The translations under genes and the position numbers were made by a program. From assembly GCF_014640335.1 (NCBI RefSeq), contig NZ_BMGT01000002.1, positions 62,001-126,000 on the forward strand: a stretch of 64,000 nt of DNA, written 5' to 3'. Numbering within the stretch: the first letter of the stretch is position 1; the number at the start of each line of letters is the position of its first letter. This DNA comes from Edaphobacter dinghuensis (GTDB lineage Bacteria; Acidobacteriota; Terriglobia; Terriglobales; Acidobacteriaceae). Below the pieces are notes generated by a model. It made no database searches, was not told where the DNA came from, and worked only from the letters and a program-made list of their open reading frames with translations. Of this stretch, positions 25,348 to 34,390 are shown in pieces.

Positions 25348-25696
25348 TTCGAGCTTTATCCGCGATTATCTGCGGCTGCTTTTGCACCGGATGGGAATTA
25401 CGTGCGAAGAGGCTGTGAATGGAAGCAACGCGCTGGAGGTGCTGGCGGGGGCACAGGCGTTCGACCTGATGCTGCTGGACGTGAACATGCCGGTGATGAA
25501 CGGGCTGGAGTGCGTGAAGGCGCTGCGCGAGGCGCACCTGGGGCCGGAGATGAAGGTCATGATGGTGACGACCGAAGCGGACAACTCTTTCATTACGACC
25601 GCGCTGGATAACGGCGCGGATGAGTTTTTAATGAAGCCCTTTACGCCGGAGAGTCTGCGCGAAAAGATGGCTCTGCTTGGGTTTGCAGCGGCTTAA
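25325..25696 (+). CDS. cheY: CheY-type single-domain response regulator
   Basis: 123 residues, a bare receiver domain. The acidic pair is in ALIVDDSS, the phospho-acceptor Asp in LMLLDVNMP, the switch Thr in VMMVTTEA and the Lys in FLMKPFTPE. With no output domain it acts by binding a partner, classically the flagellar switch, though no motility genes are in the window. The ATG at 25325 lies inside the cheW 3' end, so translation is probably coupled. Confidence 0.92.
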   Translation: MRALIVDDSSFIRDYLRLLLHRMGITCEEAVNGSNALEVLAGAQAFDLMLLDVNMPVMNGLECVKALREAHLGPEMKVMMVTTEADNSFITTALDNGADEFLMKPFTPESLREKMALLGFAAA

Positions 25697-25724
25697 CGAA
25701 GAGCGATTGAAAAGGGTGGAAGGC

Positions 25725-26936
25725 ATGGGGATCTCAAGCGAACAGCCGCTTCGTGTTCTTGCGGCGGACGACTCCGCCGTGATGCGCGGAATTATGCGGA
25801 AGCTATTCGAGATGCACGCAGAGGACAGGCTGAGCAGGCTGCCGTCGATGGAGTTGTGCGGGACGGCGCAGGATGGCGTGGAGTGTATGGAGGCCGTGGG
25901 GCGGCTGAAGCCGGACGTTCTGGTGCTGGATCTGGAGATGCCGCGGTTGAACGGGCTGGATGTTCTCGAACGGCTGCGAGATGCGAATCCAGGGCTGCCG
26001 GTGATTATGTGCAGCTCGTACACGGAGCGAGGAGCGCGATCGACGCTGGAGGCGCTGGCGCGTGGAGCTGCGGATTATGTGATGAAGCCGAGCGAGCAGC
26101 GCGATCTGACGGCGGCGTTGCAGTCGTTGGCGCAGCAGTTGCTGCCGAAGATTGCGGCGCTGACCAAGGGGCGCAGGCGAAAGGCCGATGAGAATGTTGC
26201 ACAGGCTGCGCAGAGCGCGAGGGTTGGTGAGGGACGCAGGGAATCTCCGATTGAAGTGGTGGTGATTGGGCTGTCGACGGGTGGGCCGTCGGCGCTGGAG
26301 CAGATGCTGCCGCGGTTGCCGTCGAGCTTTCCTGTGCCAGTGCTGATTGTGCAACATATGCCGAAGTTGTTTACGGGTGCGCTGGCGGAGCGGCTGGATA
26401 AGTGCTGCGCGTTGCGAGTGAGGCAGGCTCACGACGGCGATGCGGTGGTGCCGGGAACGGTGTGGCTGGCTCCGGGGGACTCGCACCTGGAGGTGGCTGC
26501 GAGGAAGATGGGATTTGGCCTGGGCGATGCTGAATCGACGGGCCGCGGAGCGAGAGTGAAGCTGCATCAGCAGGAGCCGCTGAATCATTGCAGGCCGTCG
26601 GTGGACTATTTGTTTCATTCGGCTGCGCGGCTTTATGGTGCGAGTACGCTGGCGTTGATGATGACGGGGATGGGCGCGGATGGATTGGGTGGCGCGCGAG
26701 CGGTGCATGAGGCGGGCGGCGTGGTGCTGGCGCAGGATGAGGCGACGTCAGCAGTGTGGGGAATGCCGGGACGAGTTGCGGATGCGGGGATTGCGGATGC
26801 TGTGCTGCCGCTGGCCGCGATTGCCGGAGAGTTGAGGCAGCGCGTGAACGTGGGACGGCCGATGCGGCTGGCGGCGGCTGAACATGCGCTGACTACGGCG
26901 ACTTCGCGGCGGGAGGGGATGCATGACTTGCTCTGA
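25725..26936 (+). CDS. cheB: Chemoreceptor glutamate methylesterase CheB
   Basis: 403 residues: receiver domain 1-130 (VLAADDSAVM, VLVLDLEMPRLNG, VMKPSE) and methylesterase domain from about 195, with catalytic Ser in GLSTGGPSALE, His in VQHMP and Asp in MMTGMGADGLGGARA. It removes methyl groups from receptor glutamates and deamidates glutamines, and is activated by phosphorylation from CheA. GGAAGG precedes ATG 25725. It overlaps cheR by 14 bases, so the opposing methylesterase and methyltransferase are made together. Confidence 0.93.
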   Translation: MGISSEQPLRVLAADDSAVMRGIMRKLFEMHAEDRLSRLPSMELCGTAQDGVECMEAVGRLKPDVLVLDLEMPRLNGLDVLERLRDANPGLPVIMCSSYTERGARSTLEALARGAADYVMKPSEQRDLTAALQSLAQQLLPKIAALTKGRRRKADENVAQAAQSARVGEGRRESPIEVVVIGLSTGGPSALEQMLPRLPSSFPVPVLIVQHMPKLFTGALAERLDKCCALRVRQAHDGDAVVPGTVWLAPGDSHLEVAARKMGFGLGDAESTGRGARVKLHQQEPLNHCRPSVDYLFHSAARLYGASTLALMMTGMGADGLGGARAVHEAGGVVLAQDEATSAVWGMPGRVADAGIADAVLPLAAIAGELRQRVNVGRPMRLAAAEHALTTATSRREGMHDLL

Positions 26937-27753
26937 TTCTGATTACGCGTATCTGCGGGAACTGGTGCTGCAACAGTCGGCCAATCGTATCGATCCGTCG
27001 CGCAATGCGCTGTTCGATGCGCGGCTGAAGCCGATTGCGCAGAAGGCAGGCGCGTCGAGTCTTAAGGATTTTGTGAGTATTTTGAAGGTGGATCGAGCAC
27101 CGCATCTTCATCGTGCTGTGGCTGAGGCGATGACGATTAATGAGACCAGCTTTTTTCGGGACTTGAAGCCGTTTGAGATGCTGCGTGAGACGATTTTTCC
27201 GCGGCTGATTGAGCAGCGGAGGGGGCAGCGGCGGTTGCGCATCTGGAGTGCGGCCAGTTCTACCGGGCAGGAAGCGTACAGTCTGGCGATGTTGATTGCG
27301 GAGCATTTCCCCATCGTCGCGGGATGGGATGTGAAGATTATTGGGACGGATATTTCGCAGTATGTGATCGACTATGCGCGACGGGGACGGTATCGGAGGC
27401 TTGAGGTGAATCGCGGCTTGCCTGCGCGGATGCTGTTGAAGTATCTGGTGCGCGATGGCGAGGAGTGGATGATCTCGGATCGGATTCGCTCGATGTGCGA
27501 GTTTCAGTATGCGAATCTGTGCGAGACGCTGCCGAAGCTGCCGGTGTTTGATCTGGTGATGCTGCGGAATGTGCTGCTTTACTTTCCTCCGCAGGACCGG
27601 AGTTATCTTTTTAAGGACGTGTATCGGTTGATGGCTCCGGATGGTTGCCTGGTGCTGGGAAATGCGGAACAGGCGGAGGACTCGTCGGATTTGTTTGAGG
27701 TGGAGTTTGCTTCGAATTCTTACTGCTATCGGCCTGTGGTTGGAGTTGAGTAG
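26923..27753 (+). CDS. cheR: Chemoreceptor methyltransferase CheR
   Basis: 276 residues. The N-terminal helical domain is followed by MTINETSFFRD and an SAM-dependent methyltransferase domain (RIWSAASSTGQEAYSLAM, IIGTDISQYVIDYARRGRY, FDLVMLRNVLLYF). It methylates glutamates of chemoreceptors using SAM. The usual C of the ASCSTGEE SAM loop is replaced by S (AASSTGQE), a mild change. GGGAGGGG lies just before ATG 26923. This is the last gene of the chemosensory operon. No receptor gene lies in the window. Confidence 0.92.
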   Translation: MTCSDSDYAYLRELVLQQSANRIDPSRNALFDARLKPIAQKAGASSLKDFVSILKVDRAPHLHRAVAEAMTINETSFFRDLKPFEMLRETIFPRLIEQRRGQRRLRIWSAASSTGQEAYSLAMLIAEHFPIVAGWDVKIIGTDISQYVIDYARRGRYRRLEVNRGLPARMLLKYLVRDGEEWMISDRIRSMCEFQYANLCETLPKLPVFDLVMLRNVLLYFPPQDRSYLFKDVYRLMAPDGCLVLGNAEQAEDSSDLFEVEFASNSYCYRPVVGVE

Positions 27754-27780
27754 GGCTGTTCTGAAGTGCATGGAGTTAAA

Positions 27781-27830
27781 AACAAGCAACGGCAAGTGCG
27801 GGGTTCTTCGCTTCGCTCAGAATGACAGTT
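27781..27830 (+). repeat. Dispersed repeat element, variant B, copy 2
   Basis: A CAAGCAACGGCAAGTGCGG lead-in is followed by GGTTCTTCGCTTCGCTCAG and AATGACAG. It lies between cheR and the helicase gene. Confidence 0.8.
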
Positions 27831-27928
27831 TTAAATAGCGGACATGCCGTGGCTGAACCTGTATCTCCCTGTAAAACTGCTCTGGGCGCGTGGGAGGGGT
27901 TGGGCGCATCTTATATAGTGTGCGAAGC

Positions 27929-30900
27929 GTGCCGCAGATCTCGTCTAAATCGAAGAAGGTAGATGCAGCGAAGCCGTCGGGTGCGGAGGCTGCGCTTTCG
28001 TTGTTTCATCCGGTGACGGCGAAGTGGTTCAGGGCTGTCTTTGAGGAGCCTACGGCTCCGCAGATCGAGGGGTGGCCGGCGATTGCTCGTGGGGAGTCGA
28101 CGCTGATTCTGGCGCCGACTGGGACGGGCAAGACGCTGACGGCGTTTCTTTGGTGCCTCGATAAGTTAATGCTGCGAACGGCTGCGGATGAACCGCGTGG
28201 TTGCAGGGTGGTGTATCTGTCTCCGCTGAAGGCGTTGGCTGCGGATGTGGAGAGGAATCTGCGCTCGCCGTTGGCGGGGATTGCGAACATGGCGAAGCGC
28301 GAGGGGGTGGAGGTGCGGATTCCTGAGATCAGCGTTCGCACCGGAGACACTTCGCAGAAGGAGCGGGCACGGTTTCGGCGACATCCGGGGGAGATTTTGA
28401 TTACGACTCCGGAGAGCTTGTATCTGTTGTTGACTTCGGAGGCTGGCGAGTCGCTGCGGACGGTGGAGACGGTGATCGTGGATGAGATCCACGCGCTGGT
28501 TCCTAGTAAACGTGGCGCGCACATGGCGGCTTCGCTGGAGCGGCTGGAGGCTTTGACGGGGCGGCGGCTGCAGAGGATTGGGTTGTCGGCTACACAGAGG
28601 CCGTTGGAGGAGGTGGCTCGGTTTCTGGGTGGAGCGGAGGGCGCAGGAATTGTAGCGGATAAGGTTACAGAAGCGTTGAAGCCTGAGATTGCTGATGTGT
28701 TGATGGATGCTGCCAGCGATGATGGGGTGAAGGCGGATGTGGGAGTAGATGCTCCGCGGTATCGTCCGGTGACGGTGGTGAATGCGGGAGCGCGGAAGGT
28801 GCTGGAACTGAAGGTGGAGGTTCCGGTGGAGGACATGGCGCGGCTGGGGGAGATTGAAGAGCAGCCGAGCGGGCCTGCTTCGCAGGGGCCGAAGCGGACT
28901 TCGATATGGCAGTCGATCTATCCGCGATTGCTGGAGATTATTCAGGGACGGACTTCGACGCTGATCTTTGTGAATGCGCGACGGGTGGCGGAGCGGCTGG
29001 CCGGTGCGTTGAATGATCTGGCAGGCGATGCGATTGCGCGAGCGCACCATGGATCGCTGGCGGCGGCGCAGCGAAGTGAGATTGAGGAGATGTTGAAGGC
29101 GGGGAAGATCAAGGCGCTGATTGCTACTTCTTCGCTCGAGCTTGGCATCGATATGGGCGCGATCGATCTGGTGATTCAGATTGAGGCTCCGCCTTCGGTG
29201 GCGAGCGGGATGCAAAGGATTGGGCGAGCGGGGCACCAGGTGGGGGCGCCTTCGTGTGGGATTATCTTTCCGAAGTATCGTGCGGATTTGATTGCGTGTG
29301 CCGCGGTGACGCGGGCGATGCATGAAGGGCATGTCGAGTCGACGCGGTTTTTGCGGAATCCGCTGGATGTGTTGGCGCAGCAGATGGTGGCGGTGATTGC
29401 GCATCCTCCGTTGAGCGTTGCCGATGCGGAGCGGCGGACGGCGCGCAGGTCGGAGGAGGAAGAGAGTCCAGGGATTGGCTATGAGGCTCTGTTTGCGCTG
29501 ATGCGCGGCGCGGCTCCGTTTGCGGGTTTGAGCAGGAGTGTCTTTGATGGCGTGCTGGATATGCTGGCGGGGCGGTATTCGTCGGATGAGTTTGCGGAGC
29601 TTCGTCCGAGGGTGACGTGGGACCGAACAAGAAATTGGATTACGCCGCGTGCGGGGGTGAAGCGGATTGCGATTCTGAACGGCGGGACGATTCCTGATCG
29701 CGGGACGTATGGCGTTTTTCTTTCGGGGGAGCGGAGCAAGCCGGTTCGCGTGGGCGAGCTGGATGAGGAGATGGTGTTTGAGAGTAAGCCGGGCGAGGTG
29801 TTTACGCTGGGCGCTTCGGCGTGGAGGATCGACGAGATTACGCATGACCGCGTGCTGGTTTCGCCTGCTCCGGGTGAGGCGGGGAAGATGCCGTTCTGGC
29901 ATGGAGATCGTGCGGGCAGGCCGCTGGAATTTGGGCGCAGGATCGGCGCGCTGGTGCGGGAGCTGCGGGAGACTCCGCGAAGTGTAGCGATGACGCGGCT
30001 GACGCAGGAGCACGATCTGGAGGCTGGTGCGGCGGAGAATGTGCTGCGGTATCTGGCTGATCAGGAGTTGGCCACCACCATCGTTCCCGATGATCGGAAC
30101 ATTGTGATTGAGCGCGTGCGCGATGAGTTGGGCGACTGGCGCGTTTGTGTGCTGACTCCGTTTGGCAGTCGGATTCATGCGCCGTGGGCGATGGCGGCTA
30201 CGGCGAAGATTCGTGCGCATAGTGGGCCGGATGTAGAGACGATGTGGAGCGAGGATGGGTTTGTGCTGCGGTTTCCGGAGACGGAGGAGGCTCCGGCGAT
30301 TGAGCCGATCTTGCTGGAGCCGGAGGAGGCTGCGGAGTTGGTGCTGCAACAGCTGGGATCGACGGCGCTGTTTGCGGCGAAGTTTCGTGAGGGTGCCGCG
30401 CGGGCGTTGCTGTTGCCGAGACGACGGATGGATGGGCGAAGTCCGCTGTGGCAGCAGAGGAAGCGGTCGTATGACTTGTTGAGCGTGGCGAGTCGGTATC
30501 CTTCGTTTCCGATTTTGCTGGAGGCTTATCGCGAGTGTCTGCGGGATGTGTTCGATATGCCTGCGCTGATGGAGACGCTGCGGCTGATGGCGAATCGTTC
30601 GGTGAGGGTGCATACGGTGGACTCGCGGACGCCTAGTCCGTTTGCTTCGGCGCTGCTGTTCAGCTATGTGGCGAACTATATCTATGACGGCGATGCTCCG
30701 CTGGCAGAGAGAAGGGCGCAGGCGCTCTCGATCGATCAGGACCAGTTGCGGGAGTTGATGGGTGATGCCGATCTTCGCGAACTGCTGGATGTCAATGCGA
30801 TTGAGGAGACGGAGGAACAACTGCAATGCGTCGTTGAAAGCTACAAGGCGCGAACGATGGATGGGGTGCATGATCTGTTGCTGCGGCTTGGGGATTTGAC

Positions 30901-32674
30901 GCGGGAGGAGTTGCGGGCGCGATGCGTGAGCGATGCGGTTGCTGAGAGTGTAGCGAAGCTGATGAGGGCGCGGCGGGTGCTGGAGATTCAGTTTGCGGGT
31001 GAGAAGCGGTTGATTGCGGTGGAGGATGCGGCGCGGTATCGGGATGCGCTGGGAGTGCCTTTGCCGCCGGGGCTGCCTACTGCTTTTCTGGAGGCTGCGC
31101 CGGAGGCGATGGTCGATCTGCTGCGGCGATATGCGCGGACGCATGGGCCGTTTACTTCGCAGGACGCTGCGGGGCGGTTCGATCTGCCGATGGAGAGTGT
31201 CGATGCGGTGTTGCAGCGGCTGGTGCAGACGGGACGGATCGTTGAAGGTGGGTTTCGGCCGGGCGGGATTCATCGCGAGTGGTGCGATAACGAGGTGCTG
31301 CGGACGATTCGGCGGAAGTCTCTGGCGCAGTTGCGCAAGGAGGTCGAGCCGGTTGAGCAGCGGACGCTGGCGCGGCTGCTGACGCGGTGGCAGGGCGTGG
31401 TGCAGCCTCGACGAGGGCTGGATGCGCTGCTGGATGTGATTGAGAATTTGCAGGGTGCTCCGTTGCCGGCATCGATTCTGGAGACGGAGATTCTGCCGTC
31501 GCGTTTGACGGGGTATAAGCCTGCCGATCTGGATACTTTGATTGCCGCGGGTGAGGTGGTTTGGGTGGGGCTTGATCCTATTGGCGAGAGGGATGGGCGG
31601 ATTGGACTTTATCTCGCGGAGAAGCTGCCGGAGCTTTGGAATGCGGGGAATAAGGAGCAGGGCGCGGCGATGAGTGAGCGGGGGGAGAAGGTGATTGCTT
31701 ATCTGCGGGAGCGCGGGGCTTCGTTCTTTCAGGATCTGCATGATGGGGTTGGTGGAGGGTATCCGGGAGAGACGCTGGATGCTTTGTGGGAGTTGGTCTG
31801 GAAGGGGCTGGTGACAAACGATGGGATGGCGGCGCTGCGGGCTTATTGCGAGCGGCCTGTGACGAGTGCGCGGAAGCAGCGAAGGGTGCATCAGCAGACG
31901 GGATTTCGCTCGCGAAGGACGACTCCGCCTACGGCGCAGGGGCGATGGGCTTTGCAGGGTGCGGCGTTTGCGGCGGACTGGTCGGCTACAGCGTGGAGTC
32001 ATGCGATGGCGCAGCAGTTGTTGACGCGGTATGGCGTGGTGTTTCGGGAGACGGCGCATGCGGAGAATCTGCCCGGAGGGTTTTCTGCGATCTATGACGT
32101 GATGAAGGCGCTGGAGGAGAGTGGCAAGGTTCGGCGTGGATACTTTGCGGCGGATCTGGGGGCGACTCAGTTTGCTTTGCCTGCTGCGGTGGATCTGCTG
32201 CGTTCGCTTCGCGGGCAGCATGAGCCGGAGCGTTCGGAGATGTTGCAGTTGGCGGCTACCGATCCGGCGAATCCTTATGGAGCGCTGCTGCGGTGGCCAG
32301 CGCCTCCGGATGCGGGTTCTTCGCTGACGCGTAGCGTGGGGGCGCAGGTGATTTTGTGCGATGGGGAGTTGGTGGTTTATCTGCGGCGCGGGAATCCGAA
32401 TGTACAGGTGTTTCTGCCGGAGGAGGAGCCGCAGCGGTCGCATGTGATGCGGAGTCTGGCGGAGTTTCTGGTGAAGCGGGTGCAGGCGTTGGAGGATGAG
32501 GATCGGCGTGCGGGGTTGCTGATTGCGATGGTGAATGGCGTTGCGGTGGCGGAGCATCCGATGGCGCGGGCGTTGCTGGATGCGGGGTTTGCTGCGGGGG
32601 CGATGGGCTTCAATGTTCGTCGAGGGCTGCCGCCCTTGCCGGGCGCGCACGTGCAGGTGAGAGCGAATGCCTGA
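27929..32674 (+). CDS. lhr: Lhr-type DNA helicase
   Basis: About 1581 residues, close to the full-length bacterial Lhr. The N-terminal SF2 motor has APTGTGKT (Walker A), VDEIHAL (DEIH-type Walker B), GLSATQRP, IFVNARRVAERL, ATSSLELGIDMG and QRIGRAGHQVG. The following Lhr-core winged-helix part (around VFLSGERSKPVRVGELDEEMV) and a long C-terminal region follow. Lhr proteins are 3'-5' ssDNA translocases that unwind RNA:DNA hybrids and are linked to repair. The start is unclear: GTG at 27929 gives MPQISSKSKK and lies near a -10-like TATAGT; an upstream GTG at 27890 is possible. It overlaps the glycosylase gene by eight bases. Confidence 0.93.
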   Translation: MPQISSKSKKVDAAKPSGAEAALSLFHPVTAKWFRAVFEEPTAPQIEGWPAIARGESTLILAPTGTGKTLTAFLWCLDKLMLRTAADEPRGCRVVYLSPLKALAADVERNLRSPLAGIANMAKREGVEVRIPEISVRTGDTSQKERARFRRHPGEILITTPESLYLLLTSEAGESLRTVETVIVDEIHALVPSKRGAHMAASLERLEALTGRRLQRIGLSATQRPLEEVARFLGGAEGAGIVADKVTEALKPEIADVLMDAASDDGVKADVGVDAPRYRPVTVVNAGARKVLELKVEVPVEDMARLGEIEEQPSGPASQGPKRTSIWQSIYPRLLEIIQGRTSTLIFVNARRVAERLAGALNDLAGDAIARAHHGSLAAAQRSEIEEMLKAGKIKALIATSSLELGIDMGAIDLVIQIEAPPSVASGMQRIGRAGHQVGAPSCGIIFPKYRADLIACAAVTRAMHEGHVESTRFLRNPLDVLAQQMVAVIAHPPLSVADAERRTARRSEEEESPGIGYEALFALMRGAAPFAGLSRSVFDGVLDMLAGRYSSDEFAELRPRVTWDRTRNWITPRAGVKRIAILNGGTIPDRGTYGVFLSGERSKPVRVGELDEEMVFESKPGEVFTLGASAWRIDEITHDRVLVSPAPGEAGKMPFWHGDRAGRPLEFGRRIGALVRELRETPRSVAMTRLTQEHDLEAGAAENVLRYLADQELATTIVPDDRNIVIERVRDELGDWRVCVLTPFGSRIHAPWAMAATAKIRAHSGPDVETMWSEDGFVLRFPETEEAPAIEPILLEPEEAAELVLQQLGSTALFAAKFREGAARALLLPRRRMDGRSPLWQQRKRSYDLLSVASRYPSFPILLEAYRECLRDVFDMPALMETLRLMANRSVRVHTVDSRTPSPFASALLFSYVANYIYDGDAPLAERRAQALSIDQDQLRELMGDADLRELLDVNAIEETEEQLQCVVESYKARTMDGVHDLLLRLGDLTREELRARCVSDAVAESVAKLMRARRVLEIQFAGEKRLIAVEDAARYRDALGVPLPPGLPTAFLEAAPEAMVDLLRRYARTHGPFTSQDAAGRFDLPMESVDAVLQRLVQTGRIVEGGFRPGGIHREWCDNEVLRTIRRKSLAQLRKEVEPVEQRTLARLLTRWQGVVQPRRGLDALLDVIENLQGAPLPASILETEILPSRLTGYKPADLDTLIAAGEVVWVGLDPIGERDGRIGLYLAEKLPELWNAGNKEQGAAMSERGEKVIAYLRERGASFFQDLHDGVGGGYPGETLDALWELVWKGLVTNDGMAALRAYCERPVTSARKQRRVHQQTGFRSRRTTPPTAQGRWALQGAAFAADWSATAWSHAMAQQLLTRYGVVFRETAHAENLPGGFSAIYDVMKALEESGKVRRGYFAADLGATQFALPAAVDLLRSLRGQHEPERSEMLQLAATDPANPYGALLRWPAPPDAGSSLTRSVGAQVILCDGELVVYLRRGNPNVQVFLPEEEPQRSHVMRSLAEFLVKRVQALEDEDRRAGLLIAMVNGVAVAEHPMARALLDAGFAAGAMGFNVRRGLPPLPGAHVQVRANA

Positions 32675-33530
32675 GGGCGACACCATCTATCGTGCGGCGC
32701 GGGCTTTGCAGAAGGCGATTGGCGGCAAGGTGGTGACGGGGTTTGAGACGGGGCTGGCGAAGCTGGCGCGGGTGAATGATGATGCTCCGCTGGTGGGGCG
32801 GATGGTGGAGAAGGTTGAGTCGCGGGGGAAGTGGCTGCTGATTTTCTTTAGCGGCGATCTGATTCTGGTGACGCATATGTTGATGAGCGGGAGCTGGCAT
32901 CTTTATCGCACGGGCGAACGGTGGAGGATGGGGCGCAGCAGGATGCGGGTGGTGATTCGTACGGAAGATTGGGAGGCGGTGGCCTTCAACGTGCCGATTG
33001 CGGAGTTTCATACGGCGCGGTCGCTGGAGCGAAGCAGCCAGGTGCCGAAGCTGGGGCCGGATATTCTGGCTGGCGAGTTTACGGTGGCAGGTGGCGTGGA
33101 GCGGCTGGCGGCTTATGGGAGGGAGCATCCCGAGGCAGAGATTGCAGTGGTGCTGCTGAATCAGCGGGTGCTGGCGGGTTTGGGGAATGTCTATAAGAGT
33201 GAGGTGGCATTTGCCGCGGGGGTGAATCCGTTTCGTGCGATGCGGTCGATTACGCAAAAAGAGATGGAGACGATGGTGGAGTTTGCGCAGCGCTATATGA
33301 AGGCGAATGTGATGGACGGCAAGGGTGAGGGGATTGTGACTTATTCAGGCAATCGACGGACGACCCATGCGATGAATCGTGAGGAGAGGCTTTGGGTGTA
33401 TCGGCGGCAGGGGCAGGAGTGTCGCCGATGCGGAGCTACGGTGATGATGCGACGGCAAGGAGAGCAGGCACGGTCTACGTATTGGTGTCCTGAGTGTCAG
33501 CCTTGGGTGGACAAATTAGAGATTCGATAA
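32667..33530 (+). CDS. nei: Fpg/Nei-family DNA glycosylase (Nei2-like endonuclease VIII)
   Basis: 287 residues. The mature N-terminus PEGDTIYRAARAL carries the catalytic Pro2 and Glu3, and TIYRAA is typical of Nei rather than Fpg. A helix-two-turn-helix region follows (LLNQRVLAGLGNVYKSEVAFAAG), then a C-terminal zinc finger with CRRC and CPEC. It excises oxidised pyrimidines and nicks the abasic site. The ATG lies inside the lhr stop region, so the two are translationally coupled and probably act in one repair process. Confidence 0.93.
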   Translation: MPEGDTIYRAARALQKAIGGKVVTGFETGLAKLARVNDDAPLVGRMVEKVESRGKWLLIFFSGDLILVTHMLMSGSWHLYRTGERWRMGRSRMRVVIRTEDWEAVAFNVPIAEFHTARSLERSSQVPKLGPDILAGEFTVAGGVERLAAYGREHPEAEIAVVLLNQRVLAGLGNVYKSEVAFAAGVNPFRAMRSITQKEMETMVEFAQRYMKANVMDGKGEGIVTYSGNRRTTHAMNREERLWVYRRQGQECRRCGATVMMRRQGEQARSTYWCPECQPWVDKLEIR

Positions 33531-33531
33531 A

Positions 33532-33588
33532 ACGAGCAACAGCAAAAGCGAAATACGGGGGTTCTTCGCTGCGCTCAGAATGACGGGC
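33532..33588 (+). repeat. Dispersed repeat element, variant B, copy 3
   Basis: AACGAGCAACAGCAAAAGCG leads into GAAATACGGGGGTTCTTCGC, then TGCGCTCAGAATGACGG. This copy joins the AATAC left end of variant A to the right end of variant B, so the two variants are one family. Confidence 0.8.
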
Positions 33589-33614
33589 ATTTTAAGATTG
33601 TCTGCGAAACGGTT

Positions 33615-34052
33615 TTAGAGGGAGGCTTTGGTGAGGTCGACGGTCTGCCAGTCGCCGCGCTCGATGCCTGCTCGAATCTGGACCGGGGTCTGACCTTTCA
33701 TGGTCTGCTGATAGGCGTAGGCGGCCTCTCGCATGCAGGTGGAGCAGGCGGCTCCGTGGGTGCCTTCGAAGCAGCTATGCAGGCTGTTGTGTCCCATGAC
33801 GCGGTCGCAGTGGCAGTAGCAGGGTTCCTGATGAAGGACGTTGGGAATCTTCGCCGCCATCTTATATACAGTCACCTGATAGGGGTGGGTGAAGTATTCG
33901 CCGGTGAGCTGGTCGCCGCTGAGGATGTGGGGCAGCGGCTTTTTGGAGGCGGTGGCGTTATAGGCTGGAACGTCGTCGGAGGGGTTGGTCCACTGTGCGG
34001 ACGCGGCCATGGTTACAAGTCCCAGGATCAGGCAGCCAATAATTCGCTTCAT
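33615..34052 (-). CDS. Exported Cys-rich PCYC-motif protein
   Basis: 145 residues with a signal peptide (MKRIIGCLILGLVTMAASAQ). The core motif EPCYCHCDRVMGHNSLHSCF followed by CSTCMREAAYAYQQ matches the PCYCGC-motif family of exported proteins (PF13798 type), with clustered Cys and His able to bind metal or a cofactor; the role is unknown. HPYQVTVYKMAAKIPNVLHQ precedes the motif. ATG at 34052 gives the best signal peptide. Repeat elements lie on both sides. Confidence 0.8.
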   Translation of the reverse strand: MKRIIGCLILGLVTMAASAQWTNPSDDVPAYNATASKKPLPHILSGDQLTGEYFTHPYQVTVYKMAAKIPNVLHQEPCYCHCDRVMGHNSLHSCFEGTHGAACSTCMREAAYAYQQTMKGQTPVQIRAGIERGDWQTVDLTKASL

Positions 34053-34114
34053 GTGGCACATCATAAATGGCGTTGCAGGGGAAGTCCAAACGCCGTTACG
34101 AATGGGCATGTAAA

Positions 34115-34170
34115 GAAAGAGCAACTGCAAAGGCGAAATACAGGGGTTCTTCGCTTCGCTCAGAATGACT
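34115..34170 (+). repeat. Dispersed repeat element, variant B, copy 4
   Basis: AAGAGCAACTGCAAAGGCG leads into AAATACAGGGGTTCTTCGCT, then TCGCTCAGAATGAC. Same + orientation as all others. Confidence 0.8.
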
Positions 34171-34253
34171 GAGAGTGTTGTTCCTTGAAGAGATAAGGAA
34201 GCTTACGACTGAGAGTAGGAATGGCGTCGGTAGAGACAAATGGCGTAAAGGGC

Positions 34254-34375
34254 AAAAAAAAGGCGGCATGAACGTTTTCTGTTCATGCCGGGAGGCCAGT
34301 GACGCAACTTGTGTCAGCCGATGTTGCTTGATGCGGGCTGAGAATCTTCTCGGGCGGTTACTCACGCTTGCCGAT
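34254..34375 (-). ncRNA. Candidate small RNA with its own promoter and terminator
   Basis: On the minus strand an extended -10 box TGGTATATT (34382-34390) lies about seven bases before a predicted start near 34375. The transcript would end at a perfect 10-bp stem, CGGCATGAAC with GTTCATGCCG (34264-34290), followed by a run of eight T. The interval of about 120 bases has no plausible frame and can form further stems (GCAAC with GTTGC). The nearest upstream minus-strand gene, the fucosidase, ends 340 bases earlier across A/T-rich DNA, so the terminator is not obviously its own. The -35 region is weak. No known RNA family was recognised. Confidence 0.5.
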
Positions 34376-34390
34376 GAATTGAATATACCA

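Noticed and set aside
28166..32686. Very long minus-strand frame (about 1500 codons) opposite the helicase gene
   Set aside because: It is rich in Arg, Pro, Gln and His with no motifs, as expected from the antisense of a GC-rich gene. The plus-strand frame has complete helicase motifs.
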